The notes under the pieces: generated by a model
Databases searched by the model: none
Told to the model about the DNA's origin: nothing
The model's input: the letters and a program-made list of their open reading frames with translations, nothing else
Made by a program: the position numbers and the translations under genes
Assembly (NCBI GenBank): GCA_018064885.1
Contig: JAGHUI010000037.1
Span: 1 to 64,000, forward strand
DNA: 64,000 nucleotides
Reading direction: 5' to 3'
From: Candidatus Minthosoma equi
GTDB taxonomy: Bacteria; Bacteroidota; Bacteroidia; Bacteroidales; Bacteroidaceae
Shown here: positions 1 to 8,304 of the stretch, one piece after another
How positions within the stretch are numbered: position 1 is the first letter of the stretch
Layout: every line of letters starts with the position of its first letter

Positions 1-62
1 ATGATTTACGAGGAAACGGCAACGGATAATCGAAAAAAGTTCATAAGAAAAGGACTTTTCTA

Positions 63-185
63 TTATTTCTCAGCTCTTTTGATGTAGAATGTAAAAGTCT
101 GATCATGATTTGGGTTCACTTCAAACCCGCTCCTATGGTCCCAAATATACACATTATATAATATATACACGCACAAACAGCGCAT
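63..185 (-). CDS. possible 40-aa small protein
   Basis: This is a short reading frame beginning MRCLCVYILYNV and ending FYIKRAEK. It starts 15 nt downstream of a TAACTTTG box on the same strand, and its second half has a natural amino-acid composition (FEVNPNHDQTFTF). I do not recognise a family. It could be a leader peptide, a small gene, or the tail of a degraded gene. The transcript would run leftward out of the window, so its partners are unseen. Confidence 0.3.
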   Translation of the reverse strand: MRCLCVYILYNVYIWDHRSGFEVNPNHDQTFTFYIKRAEK

Positions 186-199
186 CTTTTTTATGCTTG

Positions 200-207
200 C
201 AAAGTTA
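200..207 (-). promoter_or_regulatory. putative Bacteroidetes -7 promoter box (TAACTTTG)
   Basis: The minus strand reads TAACTTTG, matching the Bacteroidetes -7 consensus TAnnTTTG. It lies just upstream of the 40-aa frame and downstream of the palindrome array at 260-322. A TTTG lies 14 nt upstream, closer than the usual 19-21 nt, so the -33 element is weak. Confidence 0.5.
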
Positions 208-259
208 AGGGAAGATTGTTTCAAATCGTGATACACTACTATAAAATGTTTACTAAAGT

Positions 260-322
260 GGTGTGAGTCACATCGGCATAGGTGGTATGACTCACACCTA
301 TATAGGCGGTGTGAGTCACACC
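260..322. repeat. three 15-bp palindromes at 24-nt spacing
   Basis: Three copies of GGTGTGANTCACACC lie at 260-274, 284-298 and 308-322. The third is perfect apart from the odd centre base; the first and second each carry one change. The start-to-start distance is exactly 24 nt both times. The array lies between the alaS terminator and the leftward promoter at 200-207, so it could be a set of operator sites upstream of that promoter. Confidence 0.7.
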
Positions 323-426
323 ACTTTTGAGTTTGTTACACAGTTGTACAAGGGCTTCTTCCTGATTCTTTCTTGGCAATACCTAACCTTAATAATTTAT
401 TATGTTATGGCTTGTTTATAAAAGCA

Positions 427-464
427 GAGAAGGTTCTGCACCTAAAGTGGTGAAGAACCTTCTC
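427..464 (-). terminator. hairpin terminator downstream of alaS
   Basis: An 11-bp perfect stem (GAGAAGGTTCT / AGAACCTTCTC) is followed on the minus strand by TGCTTTTAT. It lies 42 nt past the alaS stop and should end the leftward nucleotidyltransferase-alaS transcript. A related stem (AGAAGGTTCTC) recurs at 11099-11134. Confidence 0.75.
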
Positions 465-505
465 TAATATCTCATCTAACTCCCTATGAGGGAAGCTGAA
501 CGAAT

Positions 506-3121
506 TTACAACTCAGCAAGTTCGATAATCTTATCGACAGCAGCAGAGAGACCGTCTGCGTTCTTACCGCCTGCTGTAGCGAAGTGTGCCTGACCGCCAC
601 CGCCGCCTTGGATGAGCTTGCCTGCCTCACGAACAATCTTTCCTGCATTCTTACCATCGGCAACGAGGTCGTCAGAGAATGCTACTGTGAGGTTTGGCTT
701 TGCGCCAAGGGCTCCGCCGAGAGCTACAACGAGTTTCTCTGGGAACTGTGTACGGAGCTGGAATGCGATGTCCTTTGCTGCCTGAGCATCAATAGGAAGA
801 ACGGCTGCAATAACCTTTACGCCATTCACATCCTTAGCCTTGGCAATGATATCCTTCTTCAACTCCTGAGTCTTCTGAGCCTTAAACTCATCAAGCTGTG
901 CCTGAAGATCCTTGTTCTCAGCGATTGCCTTTTCTATAGCACCACGAAGGTCTGGCACATTATTGAAGAGCGCACGAAGGTCTGCTACGAGATCCTGCAT
1001 CTTGTCAAGTGACTCCTCAACTGCCTTGCCTGTGATTGCCTCAATACGGCGAACACCTGCTGCAACTGAGCTTTCTGAAATGATGCGAACCATTCCAAGA
1101 CGACCTGTTGATGAAGCGTGGCAACCACCACAGAACTCAACGCTTGTGCCGAACTTGACAACACGAACCTTATCGCCATATTTCTCGCCGAAGAGAGCAA
1201 TAGCGCCAAGCTTCTTTGCCTCCTCGATTGGATAGTCACGGAACTCCTCAAGCTGAATGTCCTCGCGAATCTTTGCGTTCACAATATGCTCAACTTCACG
1301 GATCTGCTCTGGAGTGACTTTCTCGAAGTGAGAGAAGTCGAAACGGAGGCTGTCGGCAGAAACGTATGAACCCTTCTGCTCAACGTGTGTGCCAAGCACC
1401 TCGCGGAGAGCTTCATCAAGAAGGTGTGTGCAAGTATGGTTTGCTTCGATGGCACGACGGCGCTCAACATCAACACAAGCCATGAACTCTGCGTTAGCAT
1501 CCTCTGGAAGCTTGTCAACGATGTGAACAGCCACGCCATTTTCCTTCTTTGTATCGAGAACCTTGATCTCCTCATTCTCTGAAACGAGCACGCCGGTATC
1601 TCCTACCTCACCACCCATCTCGCCGTAGAATGGAGTCTTATCAAGAATCATCTCGTATGCAGTACCCTTCTTCTGCTTAACCTCACGGTATTTAACAATG
1701 TGTGCAGGGAACTCAGTATAATCGTAACCAACAAATTCGCTTTCAGCATCATTGATAACAACCCAGTCGCCAAGATGAACCTCTGCAGCGTTGCGAGCAC
1801 GGTTCTTCTGTTCCTGCATGCATACGTCAAAGCCCTTCTCGTCAACAGTCATGCCCTGCTCACGGCAGATAAGCTCTGTGAGGTCGAGAGGGAAACCGAA
1901 TGTGTCGAAGAGAGTGAATGCCTTGTCGCCAGCAATCTCTGTCTTGCCTTCTGCCTTTGTCTCGTCGATAACACCCTGAAGGAGCTTGATACCGTTCTCA
2001 AGAGTGCGGAGGAATGAGCTTTCTTCTTCCTGCATAACCTTCATGACGAGTTTCTGCTGAGCAGCAATCTCTGGGAATGCGTCGCCCATCTCTGCCACGA
2101 GAGTTGGAACGAGCTTATAGATGAAGGCTTCCTTCTGACCGAGGAATGTGTAGCCGTAGCGAACGGCACGGCGAAGGATGCGGCGGATAACATAGCCAGC
2201 CTTTGCATTTGATGGAAGCTGGCCGTCGGCAATAGCGAATGCGATAGCACGGAGGTGGTCAACAATAACACGAAGAGCAACATCTGTCTCTTCCTTATCG
2301 CCATACTTAACGCCAGCCATGTCTGCCATAACCTTGATGAGTGGCTGGAACACATCTGTATCGTAGTTTGATGTCTTTCCCTGAAGTGTGCGCACAAGAC
2401 GCTCAAAGCCCATACCAGTATCGATAACCTTTGCAGGAAGACCTTCGAGAGAGCCATCAGCCTTGCGGTTGAACTGCATGAACACGAGGTTCCAGATTTC
2501 GATAACCTGTGGGTGATCCTTATTTACAAGCTCACGACCAGGGATCTGTGCCTTCTCCTCTGCAGAACGAGAGTCCACATGAAGCTCAGAGCATGGACCG
2601 CATGGACCTGTGTCGCCCATTTCCCAGAAATTATCGTGCTTGTTGCCATTGATGATGTGATCTTTTGGAAGGAACTGTTCCCAGATGGAAGCAGCCTCAT
2701 CATCACGAGAAAGTCCTTCTTCTGGAGAACCTTCAAATACTGTTGCATAGAGATCAGCAGGATTGATCTTGAGAACGTCAACGATGTACTCCCATGCCCA
2801 AGAGATTGCCTCCTTCTTGAAATAGTCGCCGAAAGACCAGTTGCCAAGCATCTCAAACATTGTGTGGTGGTAAGTGTCATGTCCTACCTCCTCAAGGTCG
2901 TTGTGCTTACCGCTGACGCGAAGACACTTCTGGCTGTCTGCCTGGCGGCGGCACTTTGGAGTAGCATTACCAAGGATGATGTCCTTGAACTGATTCATAC
3001 CTGCATTGGTGAACATCAGCGTTGGGTCGTCCTTTACGACCATAGGAGCTGATGGCACAATGAGGTGCTCTTTGCTTTCAAAGAATGATTTGAAAGACTC
3101 ACGGATTTCTTTTGCTGTCAT
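506..3121 (-). CDS. alaS: alanyl-tRNA synthetase
   Basis: Alanine-tRNA ligase charges tRNA-Ala in the cytoplasm. The 871-aa length is normal for bacterial AlaRS. The N-terminal class II catalytic core opens [13 protein letters not shown] and includes the stretch [12 protein letters not shown]. The central editing domain shows [12 protein letters not shown] and, later, [10 protein letters not shown], the zinc-binding Cys/His set. The C-terminal oligomerisation domain ends in the glycine-rich [14 protein letters not shown]. The start ATG lies 15 nt after the preceding gene, so the two form an operon closed by the hairpin at 427-464. The reading frame is intact and the family is certain. Confidence 0.98.
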   Translation of the reverse strand: MTAKEIRESFKSFFESKEHLIVPSAPMVVKDDPTLMFTNAGMNQFKDIILGNATPKCRRQADSQKCLRVSGKHNDLEEVGHDTYHHTMFEMLGNWSFGDYFKKEAISWAWEYIVDVLKINPADLYATVFEGSPEEGLSRDDEAASIWEQFLPKDHIINGNKHDNFWEMGDTGPCGPCSELHVDSRSAEEKAQIPGRELVNKDHPQVIEIWNLVFMQFNRKADGSLEGLPAKVIDTGMGFERLVRTLQGKTSNYDTDVFQPLIKVMADMAGVKYGDKEETDVALRVIVDHLRAIAFAIADGQLPSNAKAGYVIRRILRRAVRYGYTFLGQKEAFIYKLVPTLVAEMGDAFPEIAAQQKLVMKVMQEEESSFLRTLENGIKLLQGVIDETKAEGKTEIAGDKAFTLFDTFGFPLDLTELICREQGMTVDEKGFDVCMQEQKNRARNAAEVHLGDWVVINDAESEFVGYDYTEFPAHIVKYREVKQKKGTAYEMILDKTPFYGEMGGEVGDTGVLVSENEEIKVLDTKKENGVAVHIVDKLPEDANAEFMACVDVERRRAIEANHTCTHLLDEALREVLGTHVEQKGSYVSADSLRFDFSHFEKVTPEQIREVEHIVNAKIREDIQLEEFRDYPIEEAKKLGAIALFGEKYGDKVRVVKFGTSVEFCGGCHASSTGRLGMVRIISESSVAAGVRRIEAITGKAVEESLDKMQDLVADLRALFNNVPDLRGAIEKAIAENKDLQAQLDEFKAQKTQELKKDIIAKAKDVNGVKVIAAVLPIDAQAAKDIAFQLRTQFPEKLVVALGGALGAKPNLTVAFSDDLVADGKNAGKIVREAGKLIQGGGGGQAHFATAGGKNADGLSAAVDKIIELAEL

Positions 3122-3136
3122 ATTATGTGATTTTAA

Positions 3137-4243
3137 TTATTTCTCTGGATAAATCTTTGAGAGGAACTTTTCTCTTGGAACGATGAAGCGCAGGTGCTTG
3201 CCCTCGCCAATAAGCTTGCCGTCCATCTCTGCCTTAATATCAAAGAAAAGCTTCTTGCCGTCAATCTTTGTGAGAGTGGCTGTTGCTGTGATTTCCGCAT
3301 TCAATGGTGATGGAGCGAGATGTGAAGATTCGATGTGGCCACCAACGGTTGTCATGCCAATCTGCATGTATGGAGCCACACAGTTCATAGCCGCATTTTC
3401 CATCAGAGCCATCATGGCAGGAGTGGCAAACACTGGCATGTCGCCAGAACCCATTGCCTGAGCAAGGAGGCTGTCGCTCACTGTTACTTTGCTTGTATAT
3501 GAGATTCCTTCTTTCATTGCTGTAAATTCTTCTGCTTTTTCAATATCGCTTGCGTGATCGACATCAAGAATCTTGCTGAAATGATAAGCCTTAAGGCGCA
3601 AGCCGTCCTTAACGAGCTGGCGCTGGAAATTGCGCATCCTTGACTGACCTTCGCTGATGCATTTGTCGATAACAGGAAATGATGTCTCGCTGAGGCAATA
3701 GATACCGCCTGAGATGTATTTCTGCGCTTCTGTATCGTAGAATCCTGTGATGCCTAGATTGCTGTCAGTACCGATGTAGAGCGGTTTCTCATCATCTATA
3801 TAATCAGTTACTGCCATCATTCCGTCATCGCCAGAACTGCTCCAAGCATCGATGTATTCCTTAAATTCCGCCTCACGGAAAATGGTGTCAACCGTTGTCA
3901 GACAGAACTTGCCATCACCCATGATCTGACGCAGCTCGTAGAAACTGTGCATGCTTGATGGGGTTGTCTTCACAATGAGCTTGATGCCATTCTTTGGAGC
4001 AAGAGCGCTGTTCTGAAGATCACGCAAATGATTCTGAGTGAGAGGAGTGAGATTGTTTGTGATGATGAAAATTTCCTCAGCACCGCAACCGTTGAAGATT
4101 CGGATAAGACGATCGATCATTGCCTCGCCATTGATCTTCACCAAAGGCTTAGGCAATTCCACACCTTCCTGAGCCAGACGAGAACCCTCGCCTGCTGCAA
4201 GAATAGCAAATTTTGTGCATCGTTTTGACTTTTCCTGTTCCAT
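3137..4243 (-). CDS. sugar-phosphate nucleotidyltransferase fused to a hotdog thioesterase-like domain
   Basis: The N-terminal ~230 residues form a nucleotidyltransferase domain with the signature ILAAGEGSRLAQ and a following PKPLVKINGEAMI. This fold normally transfers an NMP to a sugar-phosphate or polyol-phosphate. After DVDHASDIEKAEEFTA the chain passes directly into about 125 residues resembling FlK-type hotdog thioesterases (MKEGISYTSKV, GSGDMPVFATPAMMALMENAAM, TTVGGHIESSHLAPS). These stand-alone proteins usually begin exactly at MKEG. I chose the ATG at 4243 because an ATG at 4285 lies inside the likely promoter box at 4283-4290. The gene heads the alaS operon. The substrate is unknown. 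Confidence 0.8.
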   Translation of the reverse strand: MEQEKSKRCTKFAILAAGEGSRLAQEGVELPKPLVKINGEAMIDRLIRIFNGCGAEEIFIITNNLTPLTQNHLRDLQNSALAPKNGIKLIVKTTPSSMHSFYELRQIMGDGKFCLTTVDTIFREAEFKEYIDAWSSSGDDGMMAVTDYIDDEKPLYIGTDSNLGITGFYDTEAQKYISGGIYCLSETSFPVIDKCISEGQSRMRNFQRQLVKDGLRLKAYHFSKILDVDHASDIEKAEEFTAMKEGISYTSKVTVSDSLLAQAMGSGDMPVFATPAMMALMENAAMNCVAPYMQIGMTTVGGHIESSHLAPSPLNAEITATATLTKIDGKKLFFDIKAEMDGKLIGEGKHLRFIVPREKFLSKIYPEK

Positions 4244-4282
4244 TTTTATGCATTTATGTTTGAACAAACCGCAAACATCTTG

Positions 4283-4290
4283 CAAAGATA
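4283..4290 (-). promoter_or_regulatory. -7 box (TATCTTTG) for the nucleotidyltransferase-alaS operon
   Basis: TATCTTTG on the minus strand fits TAnnTTTG and lies about 40 nt upstream of the chosen start at 4243. It argues against the longer reading frame starting at 4285. Confidence 0.55.
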
Positions 4291-4344
4291 CACTTTTTTC
4301 TACTTAAAAAATCTAAATTTTGTAACTAAATAAATTAAAAGCAT

Positions 4345-4352
4345 TAGATTTG
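4345..4352 (+). promoter_or_regulatory. -7 box (TAGATTTG) for lemA-htpX
   Basis: TAGATTTG fits TAnnTTTG. A TTTG at 4319-4322 lies 22 nt upstream, slightly longer than the usual -33 spacing. It is divergent from the box at 4283-4290. Confidence 0.5.
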
Positions 4353-4447
4353 CACCGAAAAAACTGCGCAATGCTATTATTTTGGTATGTAAACAATCAA
4401 TATGACGCGCATTAAACATTTAAAAACTCAATTAACAAATAATCATT

Positions 4448-5011
4448 ATGGTAACAACAATCATCGTCATTGCCGTCATCGCTGTGCTTATCTTCATGTG
4501 CGTCGGCATCTACAACAATCTCGTTAGTCTCCGCAACAACCGTGAGCAAGCATTTGCTGACATCGACGTTCAGCTTCAGCAGCGTTTCGACCTCATTCCA
4601 AACCTCACAAGAACAGTTGCTGGCTATGCGGCTCACGAGAAGTCTGTATTGGAAAACATCACAATGGCTCGCACAACAGGTATGAACGCCAAGACTATTG
4701 AGGAAAAGATCGAGGCAGACAACATGCTCACTTCTGCTCTTTCAGGACTCAGAATCACTGTTGAGGCATACCCAGATCTCAAGGCAAACGAGAACTTCCT
4801 ACAGCTTCAGGAAGAACTTGCAGACATTGAGAACAAGCTTGCTGCCGTTCGCCGTTTCTTCAACAGCGTTACTCGCGACTACAACACAGCTGTTCAGACA
4901 TTCCCTGCAGTAATCTTTGCTGGCATGTTCGGTTTCCACAAAGAAGCAATGTACGAAATCAGCGCTGCTGAGCGTGCAACAGTATCAAAAGCACCAGAGG
5001 TTAAGTTTTAA
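4448..5011 (+). CDS. lemA: LemA family protein
   Basis: LemA proteins are small membrane-anchored helical proteins of uncertain function, often encoded beside M48 proteases. This one has 187 residues: an N-terminal membrane helix (about residues 3-22) with the rest a helical bundle outside the membrane. Family hallmarks are YNNLVSLRNN, the QQRFDLIPNLT stretch and FNSVTRDYNTAVQTFP near the C-terminus. It lies upstream of the HtpX-like protease on the same strand, the usual Bacteroidetes pairing. The intergenic gap of 135 nt holds heptameric repeats and a G/C-rich palindrome. Confidence 0.93.
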   Translation: MVTTIIVIAVIAVLIFMCVGIYNNLVSLRNNREQAFADIDVQLQQRFDLIPNLTRTVAGYAAHEKSVLENITMARTTGMNAKTIEEKIEADNMLTSALSGLRITVEAYPDLKANENFLQLQEELADIENKLAAVRRFFNSVTRDYNTAVQTFPAVIFAGMFGFHKEAMYEISAAERATVSKAPEVKF

Positions 5012-5019
5012 GGAGTCAC

Positions 5020-5061
5020 AGAACTCAGAACTCAAAAAACAGAACTCAGAACTCAAAAACT
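5020..5061. repeat. heptameric repeat (AGAACTC)
   Basis: AGAACTC appears four times, in two pairs separated by an A-rich heptamer, giving a strict 7-nt period. It belongs to the same class of heptad repeats seen at several other places in this window. It lies between lemA and htpX. Confidence 0.75.
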
Positions 5062-5093
5062 TTTTAAAACCATGACCCGGGTTGCGCCGCACG

Positions 5094-5140
5094 GTTCTCC
5101 TCCCCCAGGGGGAGATGCCTGTAAGGCAGAGAGGTTCTTT
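5094..5140. repeat. G/C-rich palindromic mini-repeat
   Basis: TCTCCTCCCCCAGGGGGAGA is a near-perfect inverted repeat followed by a second small stem (GCCTGTAAGGC). Related elements lie at 39947-39970, 43112-43142 and 59506-59540. It lies in the leader of the htpX-like gene and artificially lengthens its reading frame. Confidence 0.6.
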
Positions 5141-5146
5141 AACTCA

Positions 5147-6151
5147 TTGCAATACGTAGGCATACATACTCAGATAATGAGGAACAACAGGAACTCAATC
5201 CTCTTGCTCTTCATGTTCCCATGCATCATTTTGGTGATGCTATGGGTATTCTGCTGCATCTTCGGATTCCAGACAGAGTACGACCCTTACACAGGATACG
5301 AGTACACCTTTTTCGACTCAGAGATTGTAAATGAAACATGGATTTCATGGGTTCCGTTGGCAATCGTTATCGTAGGCATCTGGTTTTTCATAGCATATCA
5401 GTTTCATTCACAGATGATTCAGCATGCTACTGGTGCTCGTCCGCTAACACGCCGCGAGAATCCAAGAGTGTATAATCTTGTGGAGAATCTATGCATGAGC
5501 GTGGGCATGGACATGCCAAAGATCAACATCATTGACGATCCTCAGCTCAACGCCTTTGCATCGGGAATAAACAAGAAGACATACACCGTGACGCTCACCA
5601 CAGGCATCATCAACTACCTTGAAACTGATGAGCTTGAGGGTGTAATAGCACATGAGCTGACACATATTCGCAATCGTGACACGAGAGTGCTAATCATAAG
5701 CATTGTATTTGTAGGAATACTCTCCACTGTGCTTTCCGTCATTTCAAGAGTGGTGATTCGCACATTCCTTTGGGGTGGAGGAGGCAGCAGCCGACGTTCC
5801 AAGAACGATAAAGGCGGAGCATCAATCATCGTCATAGGTCTTGCCGCTATCATCTGTGCTGGCATAGCATATTTCCTCACCATGCTCACACGTTTTGCCA
5901 TCAGTAGAAAGCGTGAATTCATGGCAGATGCAGGAGGAGCTGAACTCACCCGTAATCCTCGTGCCTTGGCATCAGCGCTTCGCAAGATTTCTGGCAATAC
6001 AGGACTTGGCCACATTGACCGTGAGGACATTTCCCAGCTGTTTATTGCAAAGCCTCAAAAACTGCATGAAAGTTTCATGGATAAATTCAATTCTTTGTTC
6101 AGCACACATCCTGACATCATGGAAAGAATAAAGATATTGGAACAATTCTAA
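5147..6151 (+). CDS. htpX: M48 family metalloprotease, HtpX-like
   Basis: This is a membrane zinc endopeptidase of the HtpX family, which degrades misfolded membrane proteins. Two N-terminal membrane segments (ILLLFMFPCIILVMLWV and VPLAIVIVGIWFFIAY) come before the catalytic site HELTH in GVIAHELTHIRNRD, with a distal zinc-ligand region around FMADAGGAEL. Two more hydrophobic stretches follow the active site. The frame is open back to ATG 5072, but those codons cross a G/C-rich palindromic repeat (5094-5140). The conserved family N-terminus (YVGIHTQI) begins at TTG 5147, so I use that start; ATG 5177 is the alternative. The terminator at 6176-6213 follows. Confidence 0.88.
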   Translation: MQYVGIHTQIMRNNRNSILLLFMFPCIILVMLWVFCCIFGFQTEYDPYTGYEYTFFDSEIVNETWISWVPLAIVIVGIWFFIAYQFHSQMIQHATGARPLTRRENPRVYNLVENLCMSVGMDMPKINIIDDPQLNAFASGINKKTYTVTLTTGIINYLETDELEGVIAHELTHIRNRDTRVLIISIVFVGILSTVLSVISRVVIRTFLWGGGGSSRRSKNDKGGASIIVIGLAAIICAGIAYFLTMLTRFAISRKREFMADAGGAELTRNPRALASALRKISGNTGLGHIDREDISQLFIAKPQKLHESFMDKFNSLFSTHPDIMERIKILEQF

Positions 6152-6175
6152 TAACAATTTACAAGTAAAAACAAA

Positions 6176-6213
6176 AACGTTCCCCAGCCTCCAAACGGAA
6201 GCTGGGGAACGTT
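6176..6213. terminator. bidirectional hairpin terminator
   Basis: A 13-bp perfect stem (AACGTTCCCCAGC / GCTGGGGAACGTT) with a 12-nt loop, flanked by A-rich sequence on the left and TTTTATAT on the right. It separates the rightward htpX-like gene from the leftward GH97 gene and can serve both. Confidence 0.85.
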
Positions 6214-6235
6214 TTATATATGTATGATTCTCTGA

Positions 6236-8257
6236 TTATTTCACCAATACTACTCCACCCTGATCTGCCATTGTTACGCTTACGGCCTTAGGATTGCTGA
6301 TCTTGAGTGTTGCCTTCTGAGGTTCAAAAGTCTTCATGTTATCACTATAGACAGTAACTGTCTCGCCTTTCTGAAGCATTGGAAGATTAAGCTTGAGAGT
6401 CAAAGGAGCACCTGTTGCATTGTTGCCAGCAATGTACCATTTGTCACCGCATCTGCGAGCAAGAACAACATACTTGCCTGGATAACCATCGATGAACACT
6501 GTCTCATCCCATGTTGTTGGCACTTCCTTCAAGAAATCCATGCTCACCTTTGGAGCAGGAGCACCCTCTGCATTGTAATCAATTGACTTTGATCCATCAT
6601 CGCCAAGGTTCTCTGGAGTGATGGCAAAGTTCTGTATTGGGTTTTGGAAAAGCACACAGGTAGCAAGCTCATGAACATCTGTTGTGCGACGTGTATTGCC
6701 GCCCTTGTTGCCGCGGTTGATATGGCGGTTCATGAAACAGCCGCCAAACTCCATGCAACCGATTGCATTTCTTATGAATGGATGAGTTGCAGCATCCTTA
6801 GCTTCCTTATCGGCAGCATGCTGAGAGAAGTAAATATTTTCACTTGCAAGAACAGCCTCACTGCCCACATAGTTAGGATACATTCTCTCCCAGCCTCTTG
6901 GAATAGTGCAGCCATGGAAGATTACCATAAGGCCAGCATCGTCAGCATCGCTCAAGATACCCTCGTACAATCTCATTGTCTCCTGCTTGTCGCCACCGAA
7001 GAAATCGACTTTTATACCCTTCACGCCAAGCTTCTGCATCCAGCGCATCATCTGCTTGCGAACGATAGGATTGTCCATCTTGTTGATTGGTCCTTGCTCA
7101 ATATCGTTCCAGTAACCGCTTGAGCTCCACCAGAGGAATACGTCAACGCCCTGACTCTGAGCATACTTAACGAACTGTTCCATTTTGTCATAACCGATAT
7201 TGTTATCCCACCAGTTATCTACAAGAACATACTGATAGCCCATTTCCTTTGACAGCTTGACATACTCAGTAAGATCCTTCACATTGATAGAATTGTCCTG
7301 CCAAACGATCCAGCTCCAGGTACCCTTGCCATATTTATAATTATGTGTGGTCTCATACTTAGGCTGCACCCAGTTCCATGGAACAGTAGTTTCCACGATA
7401 GGCTTTAGCGACTTGCCAACGGTGATAGTTCTCCAAGGAGTAGCACCTGGCAAAGCGAATGCAGGCTCAACCGTTCCGTTGCCGCCATTCTCTTCTGCCA
7501 TTGGGAATTCAACGCTATAGAGACCATCGCCCTTCATGTCGCTGAGACGGCTTGCGCAATATCTGCTGTCAACGCCAGTTTCAGAGATGAGCACCCATCC
7601 GCTTGGTGCCTTTGCATCCTTTGCTGGCACTCGGAAAAGGCAAGGGAAAGTGTAGCCATGACCGAACTGGCTCTTGCTTGTCATAGGCTCATCATACTTG
7701 TACTCCTCCTCATAGCTAGGCTTTGTGCCTTTCCATCCCACCATAGCATCGCTCTGAGGAGTGAGGAATGTTGTTGTCTCATGAGGAAGATCGAAACCAG
7801 TCAGTTCTTTCATGATTCTAACAGAAAACTTCTTGCCATTGGCTCTGCTTTTCTGGTTAGGAATGCAATAGCGGAAAGCAACATCATTGTTGCTCACTCG
7901 GAAATCAACATCAAAAGGCATGCCCTTGGCATTCTCAAGACTGACAAGCAACTGATTAGCATCCACATGCACATTGCTAACCTTGCTTACTCTCAAATCA
8001 TAGTTGAACTCCATGTGAGCATCCTTTTTGCCGACAAACTTAACCCCCTGACTGAAGTCGCCATTGTCAGCCACAAATCCCAGCGGACTCTCATCCAGCA
8101 TCTGCATACCGTCGTAAATAACTTCGTAAACAGGCTTGCCCTGCTTCACGTCAACATTAACCTTGAGCTTTCCATCAGGACTGCTCACCGATGCCACCTG
8201 TGCCGACATACCCGCAGCACAAAGCATCATAGCCAATATCACAAAACTCTTTTTCAT
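6236..8257 (-). CDS. glycoside hydrolase family 97, probable retaining alpha-galactosidase type
   Basis: This is a secreted or periplasmic GH97 enzyme with an N-terminal signal peptide (MKKSFVILAMMLCAAGMSAQ). The architecture is an N-terminal beta-sandwich, a TIM barrel (about residues 300-560) and a C-terminal beta domain. GH97 contains both inverting alpha-glucosidases (SusB type, Glu base) and retaining alpha-galactosidases (Asp nucleophile). Here the barrel carries GIKVDFFGGDKQ, with Asp about 418 from the chosen start where the retaining nucleophile is expected, and nearby glutamates in SEAVLASENIYF. I infer alpha-galactosidase activity. I use ATG 8257, not 8284, because the signal peptide begins there. 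It is 47 nt downstream of the DHH gene, probably co-transcribed. Confidence 0.88.
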   Translation of the reverse strand: MKKSFVILAMMLCAAGMSAQVASVSSPDGKLKVNVDVKQGKPVYEVIYDGMQMLDESPLGFVADNGDFSQGVKFVGKKDAHMEFNYDLRVSKVSNVHVDANQLLVSLENAKGMPFDVDFRVSNNDVAFRYCIPNQKSRANGKKFSVRIMKELTGFDLPHETTTFLTPQSDAMVGWKGTKPSYEEEYKYDEPMTSKSQFGHGYTFPCLFRVPAKDAKAPSGWVLISETGVDSRYCASRLSDMKGDGLYSVEFPMAEENGGNGTVEPAFALPGATPWRTITVGKSLKPIVETTVPWNWVQPKYETTHNYKYGKGTWSWIVWQDNSINVKDLTEYVKLSKEMGYQYVLVDNWWDNNIGYDKMEQFVKYAQSQGVDVFLWWSSSGYWNDIEQGPINKMDNPIVRKQMMRWMQKLGVKGIKVDFFGGDKQETMRLYEGILSDADDAGLMVIFHGCTIPRGWERMYPNYVGSEAVLASENIYFSQHAADKEAKDAATHPFIRNAIGCMEFGGCFMNRHINRGNKGGNTRRTTDVHELATCVLFQNPIQNFAITPENLGDDGSKSIDYNAEGAPAPKVSMDFLKEVPTTWDETVFIDGYPGKYVVLARRCGDKWYIAGNNATGAPLTLKLNLPMLQKGETVTVYSDNMKTFEPQKATLKISNPKAVSVTMADQGGVVLVK

Positions 8258-8304
8258 TATATTTGTTTTAATTGTAACTTTCAACTTTTCTCAACTCCCT
8301 CAAC

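Noticed and set aside
260-322. Regular palindromic repeats as a small CRISPR array
   Set aside because: The unit is 15 bp with only nine bases between copies, far below CRISPR spacer length, and no cas genes are near.
4244-4285. Longer start for the nucleotidyltransferase fusion at ATG 4285
   Set aside because: The ATG lies within a TATCTTTG promoter box, and the domain begins just after ATG 4243.
5072-5146. Longer start for the HtpX-like protease at ATG 5072
   Set aside because: These codons translate a palindromic mini-repeat and the conserved family N-terminus begins at 5147.
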